Assembly: GCA_001986395.2 (NCBI GenBank)
Contig: MQVO02000159.1
Span: 1 to 19,411, forward strand
DNA from: Irpex lacteus
Lineage: Eukaryota; Basidiomycota; Agaricomycetes; Polyporales; Irpicaceae
DNA: 19,411 nt
Reading direction: 5' to 3'
The translations under genes were made by a program, and so were the position numbers. The notes under the pieces are model-generated. The model was given only the letters and a program-made list of their open reading frames with translations, was not told the origin of the DNA and ran no database searches. Every line of letters begins with the position of its first letter. Positions within the stretch are counted from its first letter, which is position 1. Positions 1 to 7,971 of this stretch are shown here, in pieces.

Positions 1-165
1 TTGGATAGGTTCTTATTAACAGGCACACCCTTTACCTGAGATAAGCTTTCATGAGTGTTTTTTAATAATAATAATTATCAATTAGTAACTATAAATATCA
101 GCGGTTATAAAGTAGCCTTATAGCTCCTATTCAGATCGTTCTAATCTATAGGACCACCAATTTTT
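1..165 (+). rRNA. rnl: 3' end of mitochondrial large-subunit rRNA (partial)
   Basis: The stretch at about 33-58 (CCTGAGATAAGCTTTCATGAG) resembles the 3' domain of 23S-like rRNA just after the last large hairpins. The stretch at about 122-157 (AGCTCC...GATCGTTCTAAT...AGGACC) resembles the terminal segment that in bacteria reads AGCTAACCGGTACTAATGAACCG. The gene enters from before position 1, so only the tail is present. The exact 3' end is uncertain and is placed just before the T-run at about 160. An alternative is an rRNA-derived fragment rather than the functional gene. The recognition is by eye from short conserved words, so confidence is moderate. Confidence 0.6.
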
Positions 166-349
166 TTTGTGGAGCTAATATAAATTAAATAAAATAGAGT
201 TAGTTAGCCAAAGTAAAATTAGATATTAAATATATTTTATTTATTTTTTATTATTTTTTTTTCTTTAAGATCTTTTTGTTCTTTATCACTGCTCATTATT
301 TTATAGATAAGAGTTAAAAATTAAAGAATATTATAATTTGAACTAGGAA
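166..349. other. AT-rich intergenic spacer
   Basis: This gap between the rnl tail and the end of cox3 contains long A/T runs and no reading frame, tRNA or repeat that I recognise. The two flanking genes converge here. Confidence 0.6.
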
Positions 350-1200
350 TTATTTTATAATACAAAGGGGGTATACATATATAAATAAATTAGTTTCCTC
401 CCAGTAGTATACTGCTATGAATAAGAATAACCAAACTACATCCACAAAGTGCCAGTATAAAATACCAGCTTCAAAACCTTGATGGTGACTATTTGTGAAA
501 GTGATACTGTACTATTCTAAAGAATCCTACTGTGATAAAGATTGTTCCTACTATAACATGAATTCCATGTAACCCTGTTGAAGCATAGAATGCTGAACCA
601 AATACTGAATCTGATATAGAGAAAGCTGCTTCTGAGTATTCATAATATTGTAAAGAAGTGAAATTACAGCTAAAATTATTGTTAATAATGTTCCTTTAAT
701 TGCACCTTTTCTATTCTCTTGTATTAAAGCATGGTGACGGTATGTTACAAAAGCACCACTAGATAAATAAAATAGTATTTAATAAAGGTATAGCAAAAGG
801 ATCTAAAGCTGTAATACCTTGAGGTGGCCATACTCCACCTATTTCAACTGCAGGTGATAACTAGAATGGAAGAAAGCCCAGATACACTTAAGAAAGCAAA
901 AGCTTCACTTACAATAAATAAAAAAAACCTATTACTAATCCATTTTTGTACTTGAGAAGTATGTGCTCCTTCGTATGTTGCTTCTGTTGTTACATCTCTT
1001 AACCATAATGTCATACCGTAAGCAGTTAAAACAAATCCTAATATAATAAATATCCTCCATTAGGTAAACCTTGCATATACATAACTGCAGATAAAGTTAA
1101 TACTAATAAGAAAAACTTACTAATAAAGGCCAAGGTGATCTACTTACCAGATGGTAAGGGAAAAATTGTAAAAGACTTCTATTAAATTTAAACTTGTCAT
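350..1200 (-). CDS. cox3: Cytochrome c oxidase subunit 3 (frame interrupted by indels)
   Basis: This is subunit 3 of complex IV, an integral inner-membrane protein of about 270 residues. The ATG is at 1198-1200 and the reading ends near TAA at 350-352. Diagnostic stretches appear on the minus strand in changing frames: SRSPWPLL near the N-terminus, [66 protein letters not shown] and the C-terminal [20 protein letters not shown] count at least seven single-base indels, near 1181, 1115, 1048, 870, 859, 773 and 500. Most are missing T or A bases in homopolymers; one is an extra base in the HFTNSHH region. Conserved residues are otherwise intact, so assembly error is more likely than pseudogenisation. 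The tail after YYWEE runs about 15 residues longer than is usual. Confidence 0.9.
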
Positions 1201-1477
1201 ATTAATTTTTTTTTTAATTTAAAACTCACATCAAAAGAATTGACTATACCTATTTTATTTAAATAAATAAGAAAATAAAGTTTAACTTATTTCATTAAAG
1301 TTAATTAGTCTTAATAACATATTCTGTTTAATTTGATTGCTTAGTGTAGAATAATTATATTATTCCATTCCTTTTATTTAATAAATTTAAAGTACCCTAA
1401 ACCTTTTTCCTTTATTATTTAATGAGTAAGATCAAAGCAATTTAATATATATTTTAAAATTTACAACAACAATCACA
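1201..1477. other. AT-rich spacer upstream of cox3
   Basis: This spacer lies between the divergent starts of cox3 (-) and the small ORF at 1478 (+). It is almost pure A/T with long T runs. I see no tRNA fold or coding frame. It could hold divergent promoters, but no promoter motif could be assigned. Confidence 0.5.
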
Positions 1478-2045
1478 ATGATTACAGCTATTCTAGATAA
1501 TTTATTAAAAAGTACAGCATTATTAAGTGTATTAATTATGATAATGTTACCGATTATAATACCCATCCCCTAGTTAGAATAAAAATGGGGTACTGATCAG
1601 GAAATCTACAGTAACAAATCTATCAACAGATTTGTAGAACATCAATTAATAAGATTGAGAAACAGTAGAAGCAATCCAGCCAAACCCCCCAAAAACACGA
1701 GGGTCGCTTTACCGGATGAATTAATTCTAACTAGTTTTTGGGGATGGACGAGAAGTAAATTCTTAATAAAAACCCCAACTTTTCAAGTAGCCTGTTTTCA
1801 TCATGTGTTTCCAAATTGGCACAGAAAATGAAATATGGGAATGTAATTCAAATAATGGAAAAAGTAATAGGATTGGGATTGTCAATTTCTAAAGGTGAAC
1901 TATTAACCATAGCTTTCAGATGGAAATTTATTACCAAAAGTCCAGGTAAACAAGACCTTTAGAAATTCCCGATGCGGAATGAATGGAGAGTAATGCTCCT
2001 TGCCTTACAAATAATAATGGTAGTTTTTTAATAAAAATAATTACT
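1478..2045 (+). other. Unassigned block: short membrane ORF plus intron-like structured DNA
   Basis: An ATG at 1478 opens a 31-codon frame rich in Leu/Ile (MITAILDNLLKSTALLSVLI...) that ends at TAG 1571. It could be the first exon of a membrane subunit, but I cannot match it. Downstream, the same frame is mostly open with TGA as Trp and contains VEHQLIRLRNSRSN and FQVACFHHVFPNWHRK. A second frame around 1830-1965 contains IMEKVIGLGLSISKGELLTI. Strong hairpins occur at about 1565-1590 and 1601-1637, and AATCCAGCC at about 1673 resembles a group I intron P7 strand. A palindromic element sits inside at 1685-1746. The block may be a decayed intron with parts of its ORF. Confidence 0.3.
1685..1746 (+). 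repeat. Palindromic element, variant copy
   Basis: The copy is bounded by an inverted CCCCCAAAAAC / GTTTTTGGGG pair. Its right half, GGATGAATTAATTCTAACTAG, matches the right half of the other copies (GCGGATGAAATAATTCTAACTAG). The left half is replaced by ACGAGGGTCGCTTTACC. It belongs to the family at 4018, 5703, 6596, 11170 and 16430. Confidence 0.6.
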
Positions 2046-2087
2046 ACGGGGGTATATATAATATATTTATATATTAGTAAGGGGCAC

Positions 2088-3546
2088 CTATACATAATAT
2101 AATAAAGTTGAAACTGATAAATGGATAGAATCTAAGATTACATTTGGTAGTATACCTAAAATTACAGTAGGTATTAATAGAGTAATTAATAGGTTAAATT
2201 CTCTTCTAGATATATCTTCTGCAGATTTTAAATGTGGAGAATATACACCATAAGAAATTCTATTATAAAGATAGATACTATATATAGCACTGAAAACTAT
2301 ACCAGTAGCACCTAGAGCTGAAATAATAGGTGATCTTTCCCAAATACCCATTAAAGATAATTGTTCTCCTATAAAGTTTAGAGATAAAGGTATACCTGTA
2401 TTTGCTATAGTAAATACAAAAAATAAGATAGTGAAAACTGGAAAGTAAGTAGCTAAACCTCTAATATATGCAATAGTTCTAGTATGGAATCTATCATATA
2501 TTACTCCACCCACACAAATAAATAGAGCAGGAGAAACAAAACCATGAGCTAATGATAGTAAAATAGCACCTTCAATACCAATAATAGTATTAGAAAATAA
2601 ACCTAAAATAACAACAGCCATGTGACAGATACTACTATAAGCAATTAAACTTTTTGTATCATGCTGAATTATAGTAGCAAATGAAGCATAAATTAAAGTT
2701 ATTATAGCAATAGTTTGTACTAAAGGACTAAAGTAATTAGTAGCATCAGGTAAAAAGTTAATTAATACTCTTAGATAACCATAACTAGCAAATTTTAAGA
2801 TTGTTCCTGCTAATAAGATTGAGGCTGCTAAGGGTGCATCACTGTGTGCTCTATATAACCAACCTGTAAATGGCCATAATGGAGTTTTAACAGCAAAAGC
2901 TAAAAAGAAAGCTAACCATAATATTTTTTTGACTATCTAAACTTATTTCACTTAATGATATAATAGTGAAATCTGTACTTCCTAAATTACTATATATTTG
3001 TAGGATTGCTAATAACATAAATAAAGAACCTGCTAAAGTATATAAGAAAAATAACAATGCACTTCTTATTCTATTTACTCCGGATCCATATACTATGATT
3101 ATTATAAATAATACTGGTAAAACACTTTCAAAGAAGATATAGAAAAGAAATAAGTCTAATACTACAAATAGTGCTATTTGAAATGTTTCTAATAGTAAAA
3201 ATGAGATTACGAAAAATTTAATACTTTTTTCTGAACTTAAATTATTAAAATTAGATAATAAAGCTATTGGTGTTATAAATGTAGTTAATAAAACATAATA
3301 TAATGAGATACCATCTACCCCTATATTAAAATGACAGAAACTCAATTTTGTAAATTCATATACAAATTGATATTCACTTGTATTTGAATTAAATTGAACC
3401 CATAAAAAGATTGATACTATAAAATTTAGTAATGATATATTTAATGCTATATTTTTAATTGTACTTTGATTTTCTTTACTATTTTCTGGGATTAATAGTA
3501 TAATTGCACTCCCTAGTAGTGGTATTAATAATAATAATTGTAACAT
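2088..3546 (-). CDS. nad4: NADH dehydrogenase subunit 4 (one frameshift)
   Basis: This is a proton-pumping membrane subunit of complex I. It runs from ATG at 3546 to TAG at 2088-2090, about 486 residues and full length for fungal ND4. The N-terminal part (2924-3546) contains FYIFFESVLPVLF, with the conserved membrane glutamate, and the LLFFLYTLAGSLFMLLA helix. The middle, in another frame, contains KTPLWPFTGWLYRAHSDAP and KSLIAYSSICHMAVV. The C-terminal part contains LAHGFVSPALF and PLSLNFIGE. The only break is one extra A in a run of seven (T7 at 2924-2930 on the plus strand), which splits the gene into two frames. All conserved blocks remain, so an assembly error or a polymorphic homopolymer is likely. 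Hydrophobic helices run throughout. Confidence 0.95.
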
Positions 3547-3770
3547 TTTATTTATTTTATTTTTTATTTTATCTAATTAAAATTAGATACCTTGAAGATT
3601 GAATTTAACTTATAATTCTATTTGACTTAATTTTTTCCCTTTTTATTTATAATTAATAAAAAAAGGAGTTGTTAGCATTATCTATTTTTTTAAAAAGATA
3701 CTATTACGGGCTATTTGTAAGTTTATTTACTTAAAATTTAAATTTAAACTTAGTAAATATAGAATTATAG
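3547..3770. other. AT-rich spacer between nad4 and trnM
   Basis: This spacer holds a T-rich/A-rich hairpin around 3636-3665 (CCCTTTTTATTTATAATTAA...AAAAAAGG). It resembles the C/T-cluster hairpins seen elsewhere in the window (3860-3905, 7385-7420, 10560-10605, 12367-12387). There is no coding frame. Confidence 0.45.
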
Positions 3771-3843
3771 AGCCGAAAAAAGGAATTGAACCTTTATTAT
3801 ACCGTCATGAGTGGTATGTTTTAACCATTTAAACCATTTCAGC
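3771..3843 (-). tRNA. trnM: tRNA-Met (CAU)
   Basis: It folds as a cloverleaf on the minus strand. The acceptor GCTGAAA pairs with TTTCGGC and includes one T-G pair. The D stem is GTTT/AAAC. The anticodon loop is CTCATGA with anticodon CAU, and its stem TACCA/CGGTA has one mismatch. The T arm is AAAGG-TTCAATT-CCTTT. The discriminator would be U, which is unusual. It lies 224 bp before nad4 in the direction of transcription. Initiator or elongator identity cannot be decided from sequence alone. Confidence 0.85.
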
Positions 3844-4017
3844 TTAAAATTTGTTTTTATCCTTTATCCTCCCCTTTTTTTTTTTATATTATATAATTAA
3901 AAAGGAATATAGGCTGAGGATAAAAAATTTTTATATTATATTACTTTTATTGCTTTATCTTATTTTATAAATTTTATTTAAATTTAAATTTATTTTTCTA
4001 AGGCTAAAAAGGATTAC

Positions 4018-4103
4018 CCAACCCAAAAAAACTAATTATTTCATCCGCAATTATTAAAATTTAATTTAATTAAATTTTAATTAGAGCCTAGTTTTTTTGT
4101 TGG
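4018..4103 (-). repeat. 86-bp palindromic element, copy A
   Basis: The ends form an imperfect inverted repeat, CCAACCCAAAAAAACTA / TAGTTTTTTTGTTGG. The centre is the self-complementary tract TTAAAATTTAATTTAATT. The reverse complement of this copy is identical over all 86 positions to the copy at 6596-6681. It could form one long hairpin. It carries no coding capacity, so it behaves like a MITE or double-hairpin element. Confidence 0.85.
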
Positions 4104-4126
4104 TTTATTATTACCTAAGGTAATAA

Positions 4127-4462
4127 ATTCCTAATGGTAACGGAGCATCAATAGTATCCGCTCAACTATCTAAAGTTGTATACGAGTTTGGGAATGCAAA
4201 CTGAAGGAAAAGTGTTGCAGTAAATAATCGTGTTTCAATTCGTAAATACAGTACGGATGTACAACCAAAGGTTTTTATAAAATTGGACAGTCTAGCAAAA
4301 TTTTATATAAATAATAAAGACCATGTGATCGAACGTAAAATATATCTTATTTTATGTTATCTATATTTTTTAAAATATACTTACAAATTTATTAAAAATA
4401 AATCTGGTAATATGGCGCCAGGTGTAACACCTTAAATATTAGATAGTATTAACTGGTCATAA
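4127..4462 (+). pseudogene. N-terminal fragment of a group II intron reverse transcriptase/maturase
   Basis: The frame opens after stops at 4121-4126 and reads PNGNGASIVSAQLSKVVYEF, then NWRKSVAVNN (W = TGA) and VSIRKYSTD. The signature KSGNMAPGVTP follows, equivalent to the PGNMTPG.(D)..TLDGIS segment at the start of the RT domain in intron-encoded proteins such as those of yeast cox1 group II introns. The following ETLDG position reads TAA (4433-4435) then ILDSINW, and the frame stops again at 4460. All catalytic RT blocks (including YADD), the maturase domain and the endonuclease domain are absent. The fragment starts only 24 bp after palindromic copy A. It is a dead remnant; no intron domain V was found nearby. 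Confidence 0.65.
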
Positions 4463-4633
4463 TTTTTAGTTTTACCCTAGTTAAATAATAAATATTATAT
4501 AAAATAATATATAATAAAGATAAATAATTTATTAATTAGTCTAAATACATATGATCTAATAGTAAAAAAAGTACTATTAAGTCAATATAAATATATTAAC
4601 TAGTCATATGTTGTCATCAAGACATAAGAAAAC

Positions 4634-4694
4634 AGTTGTACCCGTGAATTGAACATGGATACCATCATTAACAGTGATATGCTCTACCAATATG
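4634..4694 (-). pseudogene. trnN: tRNA-Asn (GUU) remnant lacking its 5' end
   Basis: On the minus strand the tail of a tRNA is readable. The D loop is ATATTGGTA with the 3' D-stem GAGC. The anticodon arm is TATCA-CTGTTAA-TGATG (anticodon GUU), the variable loop GTAT and the T arm CCATG-TTCAATT-CACGG with one mismatch. The 3' acceptor strand is GTACAAC. The expected 5' acceptor strand (GTTGTAC) and most of the 5' D stem are missing. At that point the sequence becomes the start of the polymerase fragment at 4692. It is therefore a broken tRNA at a recombination junction. Asn identity rests on the anticodon alone. Confidence 0.55.
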
Positions 4695-5726
4695 AATCCT
4701 CATCATTTTGGGAGAGTAAAATTTGTGGATGATTCTTCAGATGGTACTGTAATATATAAAATCTTTGATGGGGAACAACCTATAGAAATTCATCAAAAAG
4801 ATAATATTAATAGTGTACATTATCATGGTTTTCTAGATCAAAGATTCACTGATACAAAATTAAGTCAGAATATCTTTAGAAGAGAAATCAATCATGATAC
4901 TTTATATATTCAAGATGGTGAAGTAATTGTAACTGAAAAACAATTACCTGCTAAACCCTTTAAAGTACACAAAGTAGAAGAAAAAATATCAGCTTTGGAT
5001 ACATTTTGTACATTTGATATAGAAACAGTTAATGTTTCTGGTAATCATCATCCTTATCTAATTACAGCTTACTATGGTCATTATACTGGGGGTAACTATA
5101 TTAATTCTATTGCTACTAATATAACAGAGGAAGCACAAGCAACTATGTTTATTTCATTTTTAGATCAACTATTAAATTTAAAGAGTATTAAATATGCTTA
5201 TGCACATAATCTATCTGGTTTTGATGAAATCTTACTTCTTAAACATTTATTAAATTATCCTGGAGCCACTGTTAAACCATTATTATTTAATGGTAAATTA
5301 ATGGCTATCAGATTTAAAGTGAATAATAGAACTATTATCTTTAAAGATTCATTCCTATTATTACCTATGGGCCTAAGAAGATTGTGTAAATCATTTAATG
5401 TACCTACTGTTAAAACACATTTCCCTTTTTACTTCTCAGATATTAATTATAGCGGGGATTTCCCTGCTTATGAATTATTTACTGATCTTTCTAGGGCAGA
5501 TTATGAACAATTGTTTGATTTACATTATAATAATAAATCTGGACCATGGAACTTTAAAGATCAAGCTCTTACTTATTGTAAAATCGATTGTAAATCATTG
5601 TTCCAAGTGTTAGTTAAATTTAATGAACTTGTTTATAAGAAATTTAAAGTTAATATTAATTCTTCTTATACTCTTCCTGCGTTACCTATGAGAATTTATA
5701 AAACTCCCCAAAAAACTAGGCTCTAA
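4692..5726 (+). pseudogene. dpo: Linear-plasmid family B DNA polymerase, 3'-5' exonuclease domain only
   Basis: This is the N-terminal part of a protein-primed family B DNA polymerase of the kind encoded by linear mitochondrial plasmids. The exonuclease motifs are in order: Exo I FDIETVN (residues about 108-114), Exo II YAHNLSGFDEIL (about 170-181) and Exo III YCKID (about 295-299), all with their acidic residues. It ends at TLPALPMRIYKT, where the polymerase domain should begin. A palindromic element supplies the last few codons and the stop. Complete relatives are roughly 900-1000 residues; this has about 344 and no palm motifs. The ATG at 4692 is preferred; an in-frame GTG at 4674 lies inside the trnN remnant. 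A second piece with motif B is at 7511. It cannot be an active polymerase as it stands. Confidence 0.88.
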
Positions 5727-5796
5727 TTAAAATTTAATTTAATTAAATTTTAATAATTGCGGATGAAATAATTCTAACTAGTTTTTTTGGGGGAGT
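5703..5796 (+). repeat. Palindromic element inside the polymerase gene, copy B
   Basis: The terminal inverted repeats are ACTCCCCAAAAAACTAG and CTAGTTTTTTTGGGGGAGT, one base different in two runs. The interior (GGCTCTAATTAAAATT... to ...GCGGATGAAATAATTC) matches the 86-bp copies at 4018 and 6596 with a few extra bases at the right. It interrupts the polymerase frame directly after codons for RIYKT. The outer ACTCCCC/GGGGGAGT pair differs from the CCAAC/GTTGG ends of the other copies. Confidence 0.85.
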
Positions 5797-5845
5797 GCCG
5801 ATTATTCTTTCTAATATCTTTATTTTTTTTTAATTCTTCTATGTT

Positions 5846-6420
5846 TTAATTTATATTATTTATAGTATCATTTAAAAACTTTATTATCATTTTAGTTAAA
5901 AATCCTCTTTCAGAGTCTTGATTATAAAGTATAACATTACTTTTTTTATTGTTACTTATAAAACTTTGGTATACCTCATCAGCAGAGTATCCAAAGATAT
6001 TTAAGAAGTTACTTAAATAAAATTGAACAGTAGACAGTAAATTTTTTTACTTGTACTACCACTACTTAATTTTATATTAACTTTAGATAATATTCCTTGT
6101 AAATATACCCAAGTTAAATCTTCAAACACAAATAAAACATTCGATAAAGCAGGTGCTTTATCTAACTCGTATCCTCCTACTAATCTAGCTAACATATTCA
6201 ATTTCACTGCAGTACCAGGGAGATTAATATTTAAATATGAAACTAACATTAAACTAAATTCTAAGATATTAAATTTATATTCCAATACATTTTCTGTATT
6301 TATAGTTAATCCATAAGAAATATTTTCATTATTAAGGAAATCCTTATGATTGAAATTGTCAGTGCTTGAATCCACTCTAATTATTATAATTTTAGATTTA
6401 AATTTATTATTTTCAAATCA
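5846..6420 (-). CDS. Unknown ORF in plasmid-like region (one frameshift, truncated 5' end)
   Basis: This is an unrecognised minus-strand protein. From a GTG at 6375 it reads ENISYGLTINTENVLEYKFN, then LNINLPGTAVKLNMLARLVG and APALSNVLFVFEDLTWVYLQ. A single missing A in the A7 run at about 6040 shifts the frame. The protein then continues through VQFYLSNFLNIFGYSADEVY to TAA at 5846-5848, about 176 residues. The frame is open upstream to about 6420, where half a palindromic element interrupts it, so the true start is probably lost. No membrane segment or known motif is evident. Its position between two polymerase fragments suggests a second gene of the integrated plasmid, which is inference. 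Confidence 0.5.
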
Positions 6421-6440
6421 AAAAAACTAGGCTCTAATTA
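6419..6440 (+). repeat. Left half of a palindromic element
   Basis: CAAAAAAACTAGGCTCTAAT is identical to the left end of the copy at 6596. After TTA it runs into poly-A instead of the AT palindrome. It abuts the open 5' end of the unknown ORF on the minus strand and so marks a truncation point. The next 155 bp (6441-6595) are A-rich, without a gene. Confidence 0.7.
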
Positions 6441-6595
6441 AAAAAAAAAGAAATAAAGAAAATAAAAAGGCATAAGAAAAAGACAAAAGTAGGTGAGGAG
6501 TGGGGAAAGACAGTGGTCTAACAATATATTATATATTTAATTTTTATCACTGTAACAATCATTATTACCTTTACCCTCCTTTTTTTTTTAATAAA

Positions 6596-6681
6596 CCAAC
6601 AAAAAAACTAGGCTCTAATTAAAATTTAATTAAATTAAATTTTAATAATTGCGGATGAAATAATTAGTTTTTTTGGGTTGG
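6596..6681 (+). repeat. 86-bp palindromic element, copy C
   Basis: This is an exact inverted copy of the element at 4018-4103 (86 of 86 positions by letter comparison). The ends are CCAACAAAAAAACTAG and CTAATTAG...GGGTTGG. The two copies flank the 2.5-kb segment with the reverse transcriptase piece, trnN remnant, polymerase exonuclease domain and unknown ORF. Confidence 0.87.
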
Positions 6682-6717
6682 GATTAAACAAAAGAATAAT
6701 TAAAAAAAAAAAGACAA

Positions 6718-6788
6718 TAAGCCCAAGAAGATTCGAACTTCTACAGATTCCTTATCAAGAAATTATTCTACCTTTAAATCATAGGCTT
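6718..6788 (-). tRNA. trnI: tRNA-Ile (GAU), first copy
   Basis: It folds as a cloverleaf. The acceptor AAGCCTA pairs with TGGGCTT, with discriminator A. The D stem ATT/AAT is short. The anticodon arm is ATTTC-TTGATAA-GGAAT with anticodon GAU. The T arm is AGAAG-TTCGAAT-CTTCT. A second tRNA with the same anticodon but different stems lies at 8906. Which one is essential cannot be told from the sequence. Confidence 0.85.
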
Positions 6789-6867
6789 AATTAATTTATA
6801 TTTAGCTTTATTAAAAGGTTCATAGGGGGTTAATAAACCCAAAAATAAAATTGGTATGTACTTAAAC

Positions 6868-6958
6868 GTCAGGTCGCCACACCTCCTTGTCATATTACTT
6901 ACTGTTCCTACTGATCCCACCACACTTAACCGTGGTTCTTCAGGAGTTCGGAACATAA
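6868..6958 (-). ncRNA. GC-rich structured island, possible RNA of unknown kind
   Basis: This is a patch of much higher GC than its surroundings, upstream of trnI on the same strand. On the minus strand GTTCC (6950-6954) can pair with GGAAC (6904-6908). Inside that, CCAC (6932-6935) can pair with GTGG (6920-6923). A separate AGGT/ACCT stem (6881-6884 with 6871-6874) has a six-base loop. A 68-codon frame also crosses it, but it runs into the tRNA and looks accidental. No known RNA family could be assigned. Confidence 0.3.
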
Positions 6959-7004
6959 CATCTAGATATATGAGTGCCAATTATATTCACATCATTCCTT
7001 TTAT

Positions 7005-7044
7005 TAAATAAATTAAATTTATAATATTAAAATTAAAACTTAAA
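7005..7044 (+). repeat. 40-bp direct repeat, copy 1
   Basis: The tract from TAAATAAATTAAATTTATAA to ATTAAAACTTAAA is identical to 16106-16145. Despite its AT richness, an exact 40-base match 9.1 kb apart is unlikely to be chance. Confidence 0.7.
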
Positions 7045-7211
7045 ATAAAATATTATAATTAGATTATTATATTCAATAAATAAAAATAAAGAAATAAAAA
7101 AATAAAAAATGTTTAAGTAGAGAGGTTATAATTTTAATAGTCTTCAACAAAGTAAAGTATAAAAATATAAAGTAAATAAAATTTTAATAGAGTCTTACAA
7201 TTACACAGCTG
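7045..7211. other. AT-rich spacer
   Basis: This stretch holds A/T-rich DNA without a gene, between the 40-bp repeat and the stop of the minus-strand ORF at 7212. Confidence 0.5.
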
Positions 7212-7502
7212 TTAGAATAAAAAAATATTAGATATAAATTTTATTTCTTTAACCGTTTCCTTAGATATACCATACTTTTTGTTTAGAAAGTGGTGCAATA
7301 ATTGTACAGCTTCAAAAACATTAATCTTTTTATTATAGTCTATCATCTTACCATCCTCATCTACAAACCAACTAAAATCTTCTTCCCCTTTTTTTTTAAT
7401 AAAAAAAAGGATAGAAGAGGGAGTTCCATTATCTAATGCTTCGATTGAACCATTATTTTTTTTAATGGAACAAGTAGCTACTTTCCTTATTTTTATTTTT
7501 AT
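7212..7502 (-). CDS. Unknown ORF fragment without a start codon
   Basis: An open frame of about 97 codons on the minus strand, from a stop upstream at 7503 to TAA at 7212-7214. It reads CSIKKNNGSIEALDNGTPSS, a low-complexity ILFFIKKK bridge over the hairpin at 7385-7415, then EEDFSWFVDEDGKMIDYN, KKINVFEAVQLLHHFLNKKY and GISKETVKEIKF. The acidic/aromatic composition looks protein-like and the frame has no indels. No upstream ATG exists, so it is the 3' part of a gene or a decayed piece. It lies head to head with the second polymerase fragment, 8 bp away. The function is unknown; plasmid origin is a guess from context. Confidence 0.4.
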   Translation of the reverse strand: MKIKIRKVATCSIKKNNGSIEALDNGTPSSILFFIKKKGEEDFSWFVDEDGKMIDYNKKINVFEAVQLLHHFLNKKYGISKETVKEIKFISNIFLF

Positions 7503-7510
7503 TTAAATAA

Positions 7511-7900
7511 AAGGAGGTAGGTAAATGGACTGCTATTTATTTCTCTGAAGAGTTGAAAATGGCTAAAAATTTAATTCCTGAATATCAATTTATTATTAAA
7601 GGAGGCTACTCCTGTGAGAAAGTTGATATTTTCTCTGATTATGTAAATACTTTATATAAAGTTAAAGCTGAGTCAAAAGGGGCAAAAAGATGGATTGCTA
7701 AATTATTATTAAATTGTTTATACGGAGGGTTCGGTAGAAGTAATAATACTACAAGTTGTATTGTGGTTAATGCTAAAGAGTTTAAGAAAAGAAGATTTTT
7801 GTTTATTTTAATCTATAGTATCCCTCGTTCCACTCACTCGCTACGCTCCTTAACTAAGAGTTCAAATTATATATTCTTTAATTGTATAAATAGTAATTAA
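7511..7900 (+). pseudogene. dpo: Family B DNA polymerase palm fragment (motif B)
   Basis: The frame opens at 7511 and reads GKWTAIYFSEELKMAKNLIP, then KGGYSCEKVDIFSDYVNTLY and IAKLLLNCLYGGFGR. This last is family B motif B (Kx3NxxYG), which contacts the incoming nucleotide. It matches the segment of linear-plasmid polymerases between motifs A and C. Similarity fades after NAKEF (about 7785). The rest to 7900 is unrelated and includes a GC-rich run CACTCACTCGCTACGCTCC. Motif A (DxxSLYP) and motif C (DTD) are absent. It probably belonged to the same gene as the exonuclease fragment at 4692, with about 1.8 kb of other DNA now in between. Confidence 0.8.
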
Positions 7901-7971
7901 TTATATTTATATTCTTTAATCTTACATATTAGAAATATTAGTATAGTTCAAACAGTTTATTATATTTATTC

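Noticed and set aside
350..1200. cox3 as a nuclear mitochondrial pseudogene
   Set aside because: Conserved residues are nearly all intact and the defects are single-base homopolymer indels like those in neighbouring genes, which fits sequencing error better.
5398..5613. A 71-codon plus-strand frame inside the polymerase fragment
   Set aside because: It overlaps the well-supported exonuclease frame between Exo II and Exo III and has the composition of an out-of-phase shadow.
6868..6958. Possible mitochondrial 5S rRNA, from the words TTCCGAACTC, GTTAAG and GACCTGAC
   Set aside because: The spacing between CCGAACTC and GTTAAG is about 13 bases instead of about 4, and the GACCTGAC word is on the wrong side unless the molecule is permuted; chance similarity is more likely.
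6774..6980. A 68-codon minus-strand frame (FRTPEEPRLSVVGSVG...)
   Set aside because: It runs into the trnI gene and crosses a structured GC island; no protein similarity was recognised, so an RNA or non-coding reading is preferred.
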